A DNA stretch of 64,000 bases from Plastoroseomonas hellenica (GCF_018129085.1 NZ_JAAGBB010000014.1:84206-148205), one strand, 5' to 3'; positions 43,118 to 52,654 are shown, counted from the stretch's first letter. Numbers and translations are program-made. Notes: generated by a model from the sequence alone, not told the origin.

Positions 43118-43668
43118 TCCGCCGTGCACTGCTGCTGCTGCCCGCCCTGATCGCCGCGCCGGCCCGCGCCGCGACGCTCGAGGAGGTGATGCGCGGCCTC
43201 GCCGCGGTGCGCGAGAGCCGCGCGACCTTCACGGAGGAGAAGGCGATCCCCGAGCTCGACCTGCCGCTGCCGGCACGCGGCACGCTCTCCTGGCGGGCGC
43301 CGGACCGGCTGGAGAAGCACACGACCGAGCCGGTCGAGGAGCGGCTGACGGTCGAGGGCGACCGCCTGACCATCGAACGCCGCGGCAACAGGCAGGAGCT
43401 GAACCTCGACCAGTCACCGGAGATCCGCGCCCTGGTGGAGGCGATCCGCGCGACCCTGGCCGGCGACCTGCCGCGCCTGCGAAGCTTCTATGACACGCGC
43501 TTCTCCGATGGGCCCGGCGGCTGGCGGCTGGTGCTGACGCCGCGTTCCCTGCGCCTGTCCGCCGTGGTGCAGAGCATCGAGATGTTGGGCCGGGGGGTGA
43601 GCATTCTCTCGATCGAGACGCAGGAGCGCGGCGGCGTCACCCGCATGCTGATCGATCCGCAGCCCTGA
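43114..43668 (+). CDS. LolA-like outer-membrane lipoprotein carrier homolog
   Basis: A 184-residue periplasmic protein with a signal peptide ending APARA. The domain is LolA-like (ATFTEEKAIPELDLPLPARG, residues 36-55; then LVLTPRSLRLSAVVQSIEM). LolA relatives carry a hydrophobic molecule in an open beta-barrel, so in this cluster it probably ferries the polyene lipid across the periplasm from the MMPL exporter. GTG start within a GTGA overlap. Confidence 0.85.
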   Translation: MIRRALLLLPALIAAPARAATLEEVMRGLAAVRESRATFTEEKAIPELDLPLPARGTLSWRAPDRLEKHTTEPVEERLTVEGDRLTIERRGNRQELNLDQSPEIRALVEAIRATLAGDLPRLRSFYDTRFSDGPGGWRLVLTPRSLRLSAVVQSIEMLGRGVSILSIETQERGGVTRMLIDPQP

Positions 43669-45986
43669 TGCGCCGGCACTTGCCGCTCCTGTCGATCCTG
43701 CTGCTGCTGGCGGCAGGGCTGGTGCTGGCGCTGCGCGCCTTTCCGCTGCGCGGCGACCTCGCGGCGTTCCTGCCGCGCAGCGACAGGGCGGAGGCCGGCT
43801 TCCTGCTAGACGAGCTGCGGAGCGGCGCCGCCACCACCCTGCTGCTGGCCGGGTTCGAGGGCGCTGATACGGCCGAGCTCGCGCGCATCTCCCGCGCCGT
43901 CGGCGATACGCTCCGCGCCTCCGGCCGCTTCACCCTGGTGGCCAATGGCGCCGGTGCGGTGGGCGATGCGGAGCGGGACCTGCTGTTCGGGCATCGCTAC
44001 CTGCTGTCCCCGATCATGACGCCGGCGCTGTTTGAGGAAGCGGCGCTGCGCCGGCAGATGGAGGGGCTGCTCGATGGGCTGCGCTCCTCCGCCGCGCCGC
44101 TGCTGCGGCAATTCGGCTTCGCCGACCCGACCGGCGCCTTCCTGGCCCTGGCGCGGTCCTGGCTCGGCGAGAGCCGGGTCGGGCTGCGGGACGGGGTGTG
44201 GTTCTCGGCCGACGGCCGGCGCGCCCTGCTGATCGCCCGCACCCGCGCCACCGGCCTTGACCCCGACGGCCAGCGCGACGCGGCAGAGACGCTGCGCCGC
44301 GCCTTCGCAGAGGCACAGCCGGGCCAGGCTCGGCTGCTGCTGAGCGGGCCCGGCATCTTCGCCGCCGAGGCGGCGGCCGCGATTCGCGGCGATGTGGAGA
44401 TGATCTCCATCGCCTCGGCGCTGCTGATCGCGGCGCTGCTGCTCTGGCGCTACCGCTCGCTCGCGGTGCTGCCTGTGGTGGCGGTGCCGCTCCTGGCCGG
44501 GACACTGGCGGGTTTCCTGGCCGTCGCATTGGCCTTCGGCCAGGTGCAGGGCGCCGCCTTCGGCTTCGGCATGACCATGCTCGGCGTCGCGGTCGATTAT
44601 CCCATCCTGCTGCTGACCCAGCGCCGGCCGCAGGAGCCGTTGAGCACCACGGCACAGCGCATCTGGCCGACACTGCGGCTGGCCGCGCTGGCGGCGATCA
44701 TCGGCATGGCGGCGATGCTGGTCGCGGATTTCCCGGGGCTGCGGCAGCTCGGCCTTTTCGCGGCTGCCGGGCTGCTGGCCAGCGCGCTGGTTACCCGCCA
44801 CCTGCTGCCACGCCTAGCGGGCGGCATCGCCATCACGGCGCGTCCGCTGCCGCCACCGGCGCTGGCAGCACTCGCCGCGCTGCCGCGCGGCCGGCCGGTC
44901 GCGCTGGTGCTGGTCGGGCTGGCGGCCCTTGGCCTGATCGCCATCGGCGGCCCACCGCGCGAGACCGACATCGCCGCGCTGAGCCCGGTGCCGGAAGCGT
45001 CGCGGAGCCTGGACGCGGCGCTCCGCGCCGAGCTCGGCGCGCCGGATGTGGGCAGCTTCGTCGTGCTGCGGGCGACCGATGCCGAAGCCGCACTCGCGGC
45101 CAGCGAGCGTGCTGCGGCGGCACTGCAACCCCTGCTTGAATCCGGCACCCTGACCGGCCTCGACCACCCCGCCCGCTACCTGCCGAGTGCGGCCACGCAA
45201 CAGGCGCGGCGCGCCATGCTGCCGGAACCGGAGGCACTCTCCGCTCGCGTGGAAGCAGCCCGCCAGGGTTTGCCTTTCCGTGCCGCGGCCTTCGATCCGT
45301 TCCTGCGGGACGCGGCGCGGAGCCGCGACCTGGCGCCGCTGACGCTGGCGGAGCTCTCGGCCAGCACAGCGCTTTCGGCACGGATCGCGCCGCTGCTGGC
45401 GCCGGCGGGCAGCGTCTGGCGTGCGCTGCTGCTGCCGGCCGGCGTCACCGATCCCGCCGCATTGCGGGCCGCCCTGCCGCCGGAGGCGCTGCTGGTCGAG
45501 GTGAAGCCGGAGATGACGCGGCTGCTCGACACCGCCTCCCTCCACGCCGCCTGGGCGGCGGGTCTCGGCGTGCTGCTGGTGCTGGCGCTGCTGGCCATGG
45601 GCCTGCGCTCGGTCAGGCGCGCCCTGCGCACCGCCGCACCGATCGGCGGCGCGCTGCTGCTCACCCTCGCGGCCCTGGCGTTGCTGGGGGAACGGCTGAA
45701 CCTTTTCCACCTCGCAGCGTTGCTCTTGCTGGCGGGCGTCGGCATGGACTATGCGCTGTTCATGGGAAGGTTGCTTTTCCGATCCAATGATGCCGAGGAG
45801 GATGCACGCGTGCTGGCGGCGGTGCTGAACTGCATGCTGACCACCCTGCTGACCTTCGGGCTGCTGGCCTTCTGCGCGACGCCGGTGCTGCGCAGCACCG
45901 GGCTGACCGTCGCCCTCGGGGTTGTGTTCGCCTTCCTGCTCGCCGCCACATTGGTGCCGCGGCGCCCCTCCAAGACGGCCGCATGA
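43668..45986 (+). CDS. MMPL/RND-family lipid exporter
   Basis: A 772-residue inner-membrane protein with the RND two-half layout: helix 1 at the N-terminus, a soluble domain of about 200 residues, helices 2-6 (GFGMTMLGVAVDYPILLLTQ, about residues 302-321), a second soluble domain and helices 8-12 (LLLLAGVGMDYALFMGRLLF). The GVAVDYP and GVGMDYA motifs carry the proton-relay acids. It would export the lipid-linked product. The ATG shares a base with the LolA stop (TGATG). Confidence 0.9.
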   Translation: MRRHLPLLSILLLLAAGLVLALRAFPLRGDLAAFLPRSDRAEAGFLLDELRSGAATTLLLAGFEGADTAELARISRAVGDTLRASGRFTLVANGAGAVGDAERDLLFGHRYLLSPIMTPALFEEAALRRQMEGLLDGLRSSAAPLLRQFGFADPTGAFLALARSWLGESRVGLRDGVWFSADGRRALLIARTRATGLDPDGQRDAAETLRRAFAEAQPGQARLLLSGPGIFAAEAAAAIRGDVEMISIASALLIAALLLWRYRSLAVLPVVAVPLLAGTLAGFLAVALAFGQVQGAAFGFGMTMLGVAVDYPILLLTQRRPQEPLSTTAQRIWPTLRLAALAAIIGMAAMLVADFPGLRQLGLFAAAGLLASALVTRHLLPRLAGGIAITARPLPPPALAALAALPRGRPVALVLVGLAALGLIAIGGPPRETDIAALSPVPEASRSLDAALRAELGAPDVGSFVVLRATDAEAALAASERAAAALQPLLESGTLTGLDHPARYLPSAATQQARRAMLPEPEALSARVEAARQGLPFRAAAFDPFLRDAARSRDLAPLTLAELSASTALSARIAPLLAPAGSVWRALLLPAGVTDPAALRAALPPEALLVEVKPEMTRLLDTASLHAAWAAGLGVLLVLALLAMGLRSVRRALRTAAPIGGALLLTLAALALLGERLNLFHLAALLLLAGVGMDYALFMGRLLFRSNDAEEDARVLAAVLNCMLTTLLTFGLLAFCATPVLRSTGLTVALGVVFAFLLAATLVPRRPSKTAA

Positions 45987-47170
45987 CGCCGCTGCGCCTG
46001 TCCGCCTTCACGACCGTCAGCGCCCTGGGCGCCGGGACCCGCGCCGCGCGCGACGCGCTGCTGGCGCGGCGCGGCGGGCTGGCGCCCTGTACGCTGCCGG
46101 ACATGCCCGCCGGCATCTGGACCGGGGAGGCCGCGGGGCTCGACCAAGTGAGGCTGCCGGCGCCGCTCGCCTCCTATGCCTGCCGCAATAACGTCCTGGC
46201 CGAGCTCACGCTCCGCCAGGACGGCTTCGCGGAGGCGGTCGCGGAGGCGGCCAGGCGCCATGGCGCGACGCGGGTCGCGGTGATGCTTGGCACCAGCACC
46301 TCCGGCATCGAGGAGACGGAGCAGGCCTGGCGCCGGCGCGACGCGGCGGGTGCGCTGCCCGGCGACCTGGACTATCAGCGGACGCACGACCTGCATTCGC
46401 TATCGCGCTATGTGCGTGCCCGGCTCGGGCTGCGCGGGCCGGCCTTCTCGCTCTCCACCGCCTGCACCTCGGGCGCGCGCAGCTTCCTGGACGGGGCGGC
46501 GCTGATCGAATCCGGCATCGCCGATGCCGTCGTGGTCGGCGGCGCCGATACGCTGTGCCGCCTGACCTTGCACGGCTTCGCCTCGCTGGAGCTGCTGTCG
46601 AGCGCGCAATGCCGCCCCTGCAGCGCGGAGCGGGACGGCATCAGCATCGGCGAGGCCGCCGCCTTCATGCTGCTGGAACGCGCAACCCCCGATGATGCCG
46701 GGCGGATCGGCCTGCTCGGCGGCGGCGCATCGAGCGACGGGCACCACATGTCCTCCCCGCATCCGGACGGGATCGGTGCGATCGGTGCCATGCGCGCCGC
46801 GCTGGAGAGCGCCGGCATCGAGGCCGACGCCATCGACTACATCAACATGCATGGCACCGGCACCCGCGCGAACGACGCCATGGAGGACCGCGCCATCGCG
46901 CGGATCTTCGGCGATGCAGTGCCGGCGAGCTCCACCAAGGGCTGGTCCGGCCATACGCTCGGTGCGTCCGGCGCGTTGGAGGCGGTGATCGCCGCGATCT
47001 GCGTCGATGCCGGGCTGATCCCCGGCTGCCTTGGCGTCGAAGTGCCCGACCCGTCCTTCGAGAGCCAGATCGCGACGCACAACCTGTCGCAGCGCGTCGA
47101 TCGCGTGCTGTCGAATTCCTTCGGCTTCGGCGGCAGCAATTGCTGCCTGGTGATCGGCCGCATCCCATGA
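45983..47170 (+). CDS. Beta-ketoacyl-ACP synthase
   Basis: A 395-residue KAS I/II-type condensing enzyme with the full triad: C161 (STACTSGARSF), H290 (NMHGTGTRANDAMED) and H324 (GWSGHTLGASG), plus K319. It extends the chain with malonyl-ACP. The next gene encodes a related protein without the cysteine, its presumed chain-length factor. Known aryl-polyene clusters usually add a second ketosynthase; none is visible here. Confidence 0.92.
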   Translation: MTPLRLSAFTTVSALGAGTRAARDALLARRGGLAPCTLPDMPAGIWTGEAAGLDQVRLPAPLASYACRNNVLAELTLRQDGFAEAVAEAARRHGATRVAVMLGTSTSGIEETEQAWRRRDAAGALPGDLDYQRTHDLHSLSRYVRARLGLRGPAFSLSTACTSGARSFLDGAALIESGIADAVVVGGADTLCRLTLHGFASLELLSSAQCRPCSAERDGISIGEAAAFMLLERATPDDAGRIGLLGGGASSDGHHMSSPHPDGIGAIGAMRAALESAGIEADAIDYINMHGTGTRANDAMEDRAIARIFGDAVPASSTKGWSGHTLGASGALEAVIAAICVDAGLIPGCLGVEVPDPSFESQIATHNLSQRVDRVLSNSFGFGGSNCCLVIGRIP

Positions 47171-47961
47171 TCCGGCTTTCGGTCCTCGGCGTCGCGGTGC
47201 TGGCACCGGGCTTGCCGGGCTGGGCAGCCTCCCGCGCCGTGCTGGCGGGCGCGGCGCCCTGGCAAGACGCGCCGTTGACCCCGCCGCCACCGATGCTGCT
47301 GCCGCCGACCGAGCGGCGGCGCACCAGCACCGCCGTGCGGCTGGCGCTCGCGGTGGCGGCGGAGGCGGCGGAGGCGAGCGGCATGCCGCCGGAAGCCCTC
47401 GACACGCTTTTCGCCAGCAGCAATGGCGATGGCCAGGTGATCGGGTCGATCCTGGAAGCCTTGCACGAGACCGAAGTCGCCATCTCGCCGACCCAGTTCC
47501 ACAACAGCGTGCACAACGCAGCCGCCGGCTACTGGGGCATCGCGGTCGGGTCGGCGCGGCCATCGGTCAGCACCGGCGGGCATGACCAGGTCTTCGCAAG
47601 CGCCTTGCTGCAGGCGGCCGCGCGGATCGCGACCACCGGCGAGCCGCTGCTGCTCTGCGTCAGCGACGCGCCGCTGCCGCCGCCGCTCCATGCCAAGCGG
47701 CCGACCGGCTGCGCCTTCGGCCTGGCACTGGTGCTGGCGCCGGATGGCGCGCCGGGCGCCATGGTGCGGCTCGGCCTCGCCTACCAGCCAGAACCCGCGA
47801 CGGAGCCACCGCTGCCGGAAGGGCTGGCGGCGCTTCGCGCCGCGAATGCCTCGGCGCGCGGGCTGCCATTGCTTGCCGCACTGGCCGCCATGCAACCGGC
47901 CGAACTGCGCTTCGGCATGCTGGAGGATGGCGCCCTGGCGGTAGAGGTGGCGCCATGCTGA
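47167..47961 (+). CDS. Ketosynthase chain-length-factor-like protein (ApeC type)
   Basis: A 264-residue N-terminal ketosynthase-like domain (PF13723 type). FASSNGDGQVIGSILEALHE and PTQFHNSVHNAAAGYWGIA are characteristic. The position of the catalytic cysteine is occupied by HNAAAGYW, so it cannot condense by itself and is expected to pair with the upstream synthase and set chain length. ATGA overlap with the ketosynthase stop. Confidence 0.85.
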   Translation: MIRLSVLGVAVLAPGLPGWAASRAVLAGAAPWQDAPLTPPPPMLLPPTERRRTSTAVRLALAVAAEAAEASGMPPEALDTLFASSNGDGQVIGSILEALHETEVAISPTQFHNSVHNAAAGYWGIAVGSARPSVSTGGHDQVFASALLQAAARIATTGEPLLLCVSDAPLPPPLHAKRPTGCAFGLALVLAPDGAPGAMVRLGLAYQPEPATEPPLPEGLAALRAANASARGLPLLAALAAMQPAELRFGMLEDGALAVEVAPC

Positions 47962-48398
47962 CGGTGCTGCCCGCGACCCGTGTCGCCATCGCGGCGCTGA
48001 TCCCGCATCAGGGTGCGATGTGCCTGCTGGACTGCGTGGAACGGCTGGATGCCGACAGCATCCTCTGCGCCAGCGCCAGCCATCGCGACGCTGCCAATCC
48101 GCTGCGCCGCGACGGCCTGCTGCCGGCGGTCGCCGGCATCGAATACGCGGCGCAGGCGATGGCGCTGCACGGCGCGCTCAGCGACGGTGAGGCACAGCCG
48201 ATCGGCTTTCTCTCCGCACTGCGCGGGCTCCGCCTCTCGGTCGAACGGCTCGATGACATCGCCGGCCCGCTGGCCGTCGCTGCGACGGTCGAAGCGCGGG
48301 AGCGCCGCGGCATGATCTACGGCTTCAGCGTCTCCAGCGACGGGCGAGCGCTGCTGGAAGGCCAGGCGGTGGTGGTGCTGCCGGAGCGCGGGCCATGA
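47955..48398 (+). CDS. 3-hydroxyacyl-ACP dehydratase, ApeP-like
   Basis: A 147-residue hotdog protein. AALIPHQGAMCLLDCVERL (residues 13-31, H18) and GIEYAAQAMALHGAL (about 67-81) match the 3-hydroxydecanoyl-like dehydratase family of aryl-polyene clusters. It overlaps the chain-length factor gene by 7 bp and the reductase gene by 4 bp. Probably forms a dehydratase pair with the ApeI-like protein. Confidence 0.84.
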   Translation: MLTVLPATRVAIAALIPHQGAMCLLDCVERLDADSILCASASHRDAANPLRRDGLLPAVAGIEYAAQAMALHGALSDGEAQPIGFLSALRGLRLSVERLDDIAGPLAVAATVEARERRGMIYGFSVSSDGRALLEGQAVVVLPERGP

Positions 48399-49111
48399 AG
48401 CGCGCTTTGGTCACCGGCGGGTCGAGCCCGATTGGCGCCGCTATCTGCCGCGCGCTCGCGGCCGAGGGGCTGCATGTGATCGTGCATGCCCATGCCTCCG
48501 CCGCACGCGCCGAAGCACTGGCGGCCGCCCTGCGGGCGGATGGCGCCTCCGCCGAGGCGGTCGCCTTCGACATCACCGACCACGCCGCCAGCACGGCGGC
48601 GGTCGAGGCGCTCTGCGAGCCCTCCCCCATCCAGGTCCTGGTCCACAATGCCGGCGCGCATGACGACGTGCCGATGGCCGGCATGAGCGAGGCGCAGTGG
48701 CGGAGCGCCATCGCTGTGTCGCTGGACGGCTTCTTCAACGCTGCGCGCCCGCTGCTGCTGCCGATGATGGGCACGCGCTGGGGGCGGATCGTCGCCATGT
48801 CGTCGCTCTCAGGCGTCATCGGCAATCGCGGCCAGGCGAATTACGCCGCGGCCAAGGCCGGGCTGATCGGCGCCGTGAAGTCGCTGAGCCAGGAGGTCGC
48901 GGCCCGCGGCATCACCGCCAACGCCGTCGCCCCCGGCATCATCGAAAGCCCGGCGACCGCGGCGATACCGGCCGAGCGCATCCGCGCCCTGGTCCCGGCC
49001 CGCCGCGCCGGCCGGCCGGAGGAAGTGGCCGACCTGGTCGCCTTCCTCTGCTCCGACCGCGCCGCCTACATCACCGGGCAGTGCATCTCGATCAATGGCG
49101 GGGTTGCCTGA
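48395..49111 (+). CDS. 3-ketoacyl-ACP reductase (FabG-like, ApeQ type)
   Basis: A 238-residue SDR. The cofactor motif is TGGSSPIGAAI (7-17), NAG is at 85-87, and the catalytic residues are S137, Y150 and K154 (NYAAAKAGL). The C-terminus ITGQCISINGGVA is complete. It reduces 3-ketoacyl-ACP with NADPH between condensation and dehydration. Last gene of the operon; its final 20 bp overlap the convergent glycosyltransferase gene. Confidence 0.91.
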   Translation: MKRALVTGGSSPIGAAICRALAAEGLHVIVHAHASAARAEALAAALRADGASAEAVAFDITDHAASTAAVEALCEPSPIQVLVHNAGAHDDVPMAGMSEAQWRSAIAVSLDGFFNAARPLLLPMMGTRWGRIVAMSSLSGVIGNRGQANYAAAKAGLIGAVKSLSQEVAARGITANAVAPGIIESPATAAIPAERIRALVPARRAGRPEEVADLVAFLCSDRAAYITGQCISINGGVA

Positions 49112-49883
49112 GGGAGCGGACGAGCCCGACCGGGTCCATGCCCCGCGCCAGCAGCCGTCCCGCCACCATCAGCACGATGCGGGTGATGTCGGCGACCGGT
49201 CGGAAATGGCTGTGCCGCTGCATCGCGCCATAGAGCGCCGGGATATCGATCGCGGCCACGCCGAAGCCGCGCCGCGCCGCATCGATCAGGATCGCACTTT
49301 CGAAGGAGAAGCGCAGGTCGGCGCCGTCATAGCGCGCGAGCTCCGCGAGCGCGCCCGCCGGATAGGCGCGGAAGCCGCTTTGGGAATCCGCGATGAACTG
49401 TCCTGCCGCCCAGGAGACCCAGAAATCCGCGACCCGGTTGGCGCGCCGGCGCGCCGCCGGCGCATTCGCCTGATCCGCCCGGCGCGATCCGATGACGATG
49501 GCCTGAGGATGGGCCCGTGCGGCGGCGGCAAGCTGCGGCAGATCCTCGGCCCGATGCTGGCCATCCGCGTCCATGGTCAGCACCCAGGACGCGCCCTCCG
49601 CCAGCATGGTCCGCATGCCCGCGCGAAGCGCGGCACCCTTGCCGGCATTCCCCTCCAGGCGCAGCACCCGCGCGCCCGCCGCTTCGGCGGCAGCCCCGGT
49701 GCCATCGGTCGACCCATCATCGACGACCAGCAGCGGAACGCCGGGCATCGCCGCCCGGACGGCGCTGACGATGCCAGCGATGGTCGCCGCCTCTTGGTAG
49801 GCCGGGATCACGATCGCGAAGGCGGCGCTGGGCACCGGGCCGGCGGCGGGATCGTCGGTCATCGGGTTCGTGGCGCTCGTCAT
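49092..49883 (-). CDS. Family 2 glycosyltransferase (dolichyl-phosphate-mannose-synthase-like)
   Basis: A 263-residue cytoplasmic GT-A protein: VIPAYQEAATIAGIV (about residues 25-39), LLVVDDGSTDGTGAAA (51-66), TMDADGQH (about 104-111, metal-binding DxD-like) and QSGFRAYPAG. It transfers a sugar from a nucleotide- or lipid-linked donor. It is convergent with, and overlaps, the end of the polyene-like operon; some known clusters encode a GT2/acyltransferase fusion, so joint function is plausible. An alternative start 21 bp inside (MTDDPAAG) is possible. Confidence 0.85.
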   Translation of the reverse strand: MTSATNPMTDDPAAGPVPSAAFAIVIPAYQEAATIAGIVSAVRAAMPGVPLLVVDDGSTDGTGAAAEAAGARVLRLEGNAGKGAALRAGMRTMLAEGASWVLTMDADGQHRAEDLPQLAAAARAHPQAIVIGSRRADQANAPAARRRANRVADFWVSWAAGQFIADSQSGFRAYPAGALAELARYDGADLRFSFESAILIDAARRGFGVAAIDIPALYGAMQRHSHFRPVADITRIVLMVAGRLLARGMDPVGLVRSLRQPRH

Positions 49884-50080
49884 GCGGTTCGGCGGGACGG
49901 GCGATCCTATACAGGGGCCGCGCCGTCACGCCAAAGGCCGGGCCCGTGGTGGTGCCCCGGATGCGGGTTCATGCGGCAGGAGGCCTGACGGGATCGACTT
50001 TTGACCCAAGCCTCCCCGCTTGACGGCAGCCACGGTATGGTCAGCCGCCTGATCCGCGCCTTCTGGAACGTCGGGAAGCA

Positions 50081-51031
50081 ATGAACATGACCAACCCCTA
50101 TCATCCCGATCGCGGCGACTATCCGCGCGACATGGTCGGCTATGGACGCAGCCCCCCGGACCCGCGCTGGCCGGGGGCCGCTACCCTCGCCCTGCAGATC
50201 GTCGTCAACTATGAGGAGGGCGGCGAGAACTCCATCCTGCACGGTGATGCCGGCAGCGAGTATTTCCTGACCGAGCACATCACAACGGCGGCGGCCGGAC
50301 GACGCCACCCGACGACGGAAAGCCTGTGGGAGTTCGGCAGCCGCGTCGGCTTCTGGCGGCTCTGGCGCGAACTGACCCACCGGCGGCTTCCGGTCACCTG
50401 CTATGGCGTCACCATGGCGCTCGGTCGGAATCCGGAAGCGGTCGCCGCCATGAACGAAGCCGGCTGGGAGATCGCGACCCATGGCCTGCGCTGGAACGTG
50501 GCACCGCCGGAAGCAATGGCCGCCGAGCGCGCGCAGATCGAGGAGACGCTGGCCTTGCACGCCAACATCTGCGGCAGCCCGGCGCTCGGCTGGTACAATC
50601 GCTCCAGCGCGCAGACCTATCGCATTCTCAGCGAGCTCGGCGGGTTGCTCTATTTCGCCGACAACTACGCGGATGAGCTGCCCTTCTGGGCGGATGTCAA
50701 CGGTCGGCCGGAGCTGTTCGTGCCCTATACGCTCGATGCCAACGACATGCGTTTCGCGACGAGCAACGGCTTCGCGGAGAGCGAGCAATTCTTCATCTAT
50801 CTGCGCGATACCTTCGACACGCTCTATCGCGAAGGGCTGGAAGGTCAGCCGCGGATGATGAGCGTCGGCTTGCACGGCCGCCTCTCGGGGCGGCCGGGAC
50901 GCACGGTCGGGCTGCTCCGCTTCCTGGATCATGTCGCGAAGCATGACCGGGTCTGGACCGCGACCCGCGCCGACATCGCCCGGCACTGGCGCCTGCATCA
51001 CCCGCCGGGACCACTCAAGACCGTCTGGTAA
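50081..51031 (+). CDS. puuE: Allantoinase PuuE-type (NodB-fold)
   Basis: A 316-residue cofactor-light amidohydrolase of the PuuE group, which opens allantoin to allantoate in purine breakdown. Family-specific stretches are YPRDMVGYGRSPPDPRWPGA, VVNYEEGGENSILHGDAGSE and EIATHGLRW. It lies alone; no uricase, allantoicase or ureidoglycolate genes are near. The start at 50081 follows GGGAAGC, with an ATG two codons on as an alternative. The related function of deacetylating another ureide cannot be excluded. Confidence 0.85.
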   Translation: MNMTNPYHPDRGDYPRDMVGYGRSPPDPRWPGAATLALQIVVNYEEGGENSILHGDAGSEYFLTEHITTAAAGRRHPTTESLWEFGSRVGFWRLWRELTHRRLPVTCYGVTMALGRNPEAVAAMNEAGWEIATHGLRWNVAPPEAMAAERAQIEETLALHANICGSPALGWYNRSSAQTYRILSELGGLLYFADNYADELPFWADVNGRPELFVPYTLDANDMRFATSNGFAESEQFFIYLRDTFDTLYREGLEGQPRMMSVGLHGRLSGRPGRTVGLLRFLDHVAKHDRVWTATRADIARHWRLHHPPGPLKTVW

Positions 51032-51067
51032 GCGCCGTCCCGCGGCGGAAGGCTCGATCCGACCGTA

Positions 51068-52654
51068 TCAGGTCTTCCGCACGTCCCAGAAGAATGGCAC
51101 GGGCGCGCTGATGATGCCCTCCACATTGCGGCGGTAAGCGGTCGGCTGCTTCATCTGGCCGAGCGGGACGAAAGGCACCGTCTCGAAAGCGCGCCGCTGG
51201 ATCTCGGCCGCGATCGTGCGCTGCTCGGCCTGATCGGTCGCGTCGAGGAAGCGTGTGCGCAGCTCCTCGAGCTTCTCGTCGGTGGGCCAACCAGCCCAGG
51301 CGGCGGTGCCATGGGCGCGCAGCGGCAGGTGGATGACAGGGCTTGCCACATCCGGCCCGACCCAGGAGGTGTGGAAGATGTTCCAGCCGCCCCGGTCGGA
51401 CGGATTGCGGTTGGACCGGCGGGCCAGCACGCTGCTCCAATCCGTCGCCACCAGCTCGACCCGCATCCCGAGCCGCCGCAGCAGATCGGCGGTGACGATG
51501 CTCATCGCATTGGTGGTCGGGAGATCGGTCGGGCTGATGATGACGACGTTCTCGCCGGCATAGCCGGCCTCCCGCAGCATCCGGTTCGCCTCCTCAAGCC
51601 GGCCGGGCATGGCCTGCGCCCCCTGGTCGCTGCCGAGCGGCGTATCGCAGGCGAAGAAGCTGCGGCATTCGGCGGCATAGCTGGGATTGCCGACTGCCGC
51701 TTCGAGGTAGTCGCGCTGGTTCACAGCAGCCTGCACCGCGCGACGAATGCGGACATTGTCAAAGGGCGGATGGAGATGATTGAGGCGCATCATCATGAGC
51801 GAACCGATCGGGTCGGTCAGTTCGATGCGGATGTCGCGATTGCGCGACAGCACGGCCAGCAGATCGAAGGCTGGCTGCTCCCACCAATCGACCTCCCCGG
51901 TCTGCAGCGCCGCCGCGGCGGTCGCTGCATCGGGGATGATGCGCCACTCCACGCGGTCCAGCAGCACGCGCTTGCCCCCCGACGCGCCGCGCGTCGGCTC
52001 GGTGCGCGGGACATAGCCCGCGAAGCGCTCGAACACGGCGAGGCTGCCGGGCACCCATTGGTCGCGCAGGAAGCGGAATGGGCCGCTGCCGATGGTTTCC
52101 GTGTTCGGCACCATCGGGTCACTCTGCGCCACGCGCTCCGGCACGATGAACAGCGCCTGGGTGGAGAGCTTGCCGAGCGCATCGAGCATCAGCGGGAAGG
52201 GCCGCTTGAGGCGGATCTCGAAGTCGCGGTCGCTGGTGGCGCGGATCTCGTCCACCGCCAGCATGAGCGTCTGGCCCATGGTGTCGCGCGCGCCCCAGCG
52301 GCGGATCGAGGCGGCGCAGTCGGCGCCACGCACCGGCTGGTCGTCATGGAACTTCAGGCCTTCGCGCAGGCGGAACCGCCAGATGCGGCCATCGCCCGTG
52401 ACCTCGTGGCCTTCGACCATTTGCGGCTGGACGCGGAAATCCGGATCCACGGCGAACAGCGTGTCGTAGACCATGAAGCCGTAGTTGCGGACGATGTAGC
52501 CCGAGGTCGCCACCGGATCCACGGCGGCGAGATTGCTGTGCGGGATGAAGCGCAGGGTGTTGCGGGCGGCGCCCTGGGCAAGGGCGGGTGCTGCCAGCGG
52601 ACTGGCGGCCAGGACAGCGGCGGCGGTGATGGCGGAGCGACGGGACAGGCGCAT
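51068..52654 (-). CDS. ABC transporter substrate-binding protein, family 5 (peptide/glutathione type)
   Basis: A 528-residue periplasmic receptor. The start at 52654 is chosen for GGAGG about 8 bp upstream and the signal MRLSRRSAITAAAVLAAS ending ALAQG. TLRFIPHSNLAAVDPVATSG, GLKFHDDQPVRGADCAASIR and NHLHPPFDNVRIRRAVQAAV are SBP_bac_5 features. It resembles the receptor at 56224 along its length, so the pair are paralogs. No dpp/opp permease genes are near. Likely binds a peptide or amide. Confidence 0.9.
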   Translation of the reverse strand: MRLSRRSAITAAAVLAASPLAAPALAQGAARNTLRFIPHSNLAAVDPVATSGYIVRNYGFMVYDTLFAVDPDFRVQPQMVEGHEVTGDGRIWRFRLREGLKFHDDQPVRGADCAASIRRWGARDTMGQTLMLAVDEIRATSDRDFEIRLKRPFPLMLDALGKLSTQALFIVPERVAQSDPMVPNTETIGSGPFRFLRDQWVPGSLAVFERFAGYVPRTEPTRGASGGKRVLLDRVEWRIIPDAATAAAALQTGEVDWWEQPAFDLLAVLSRNRDIRIELTDPIGSLMMMRLNHLHPPFDNVRIRRAVQAAVNQRDYLEAAVGNPSYAAECRSFFACDTPLGSDQGAQAMPGRLEEANRMLREAGYAGENVVIISPTDLPTTNAMSIVTADLLRRLGMRVELVATDWSSVLARRSNRNPSDRGGWNIFHTSWVGPDVASPVIHLPLRAHGTAAWAGWPTDEKLEELRTRFLDATDQAEQRTIAAEIQRRAFETVPFVPLGQMKQPTAYRRNVEGIISAPVPFFWDVRKT

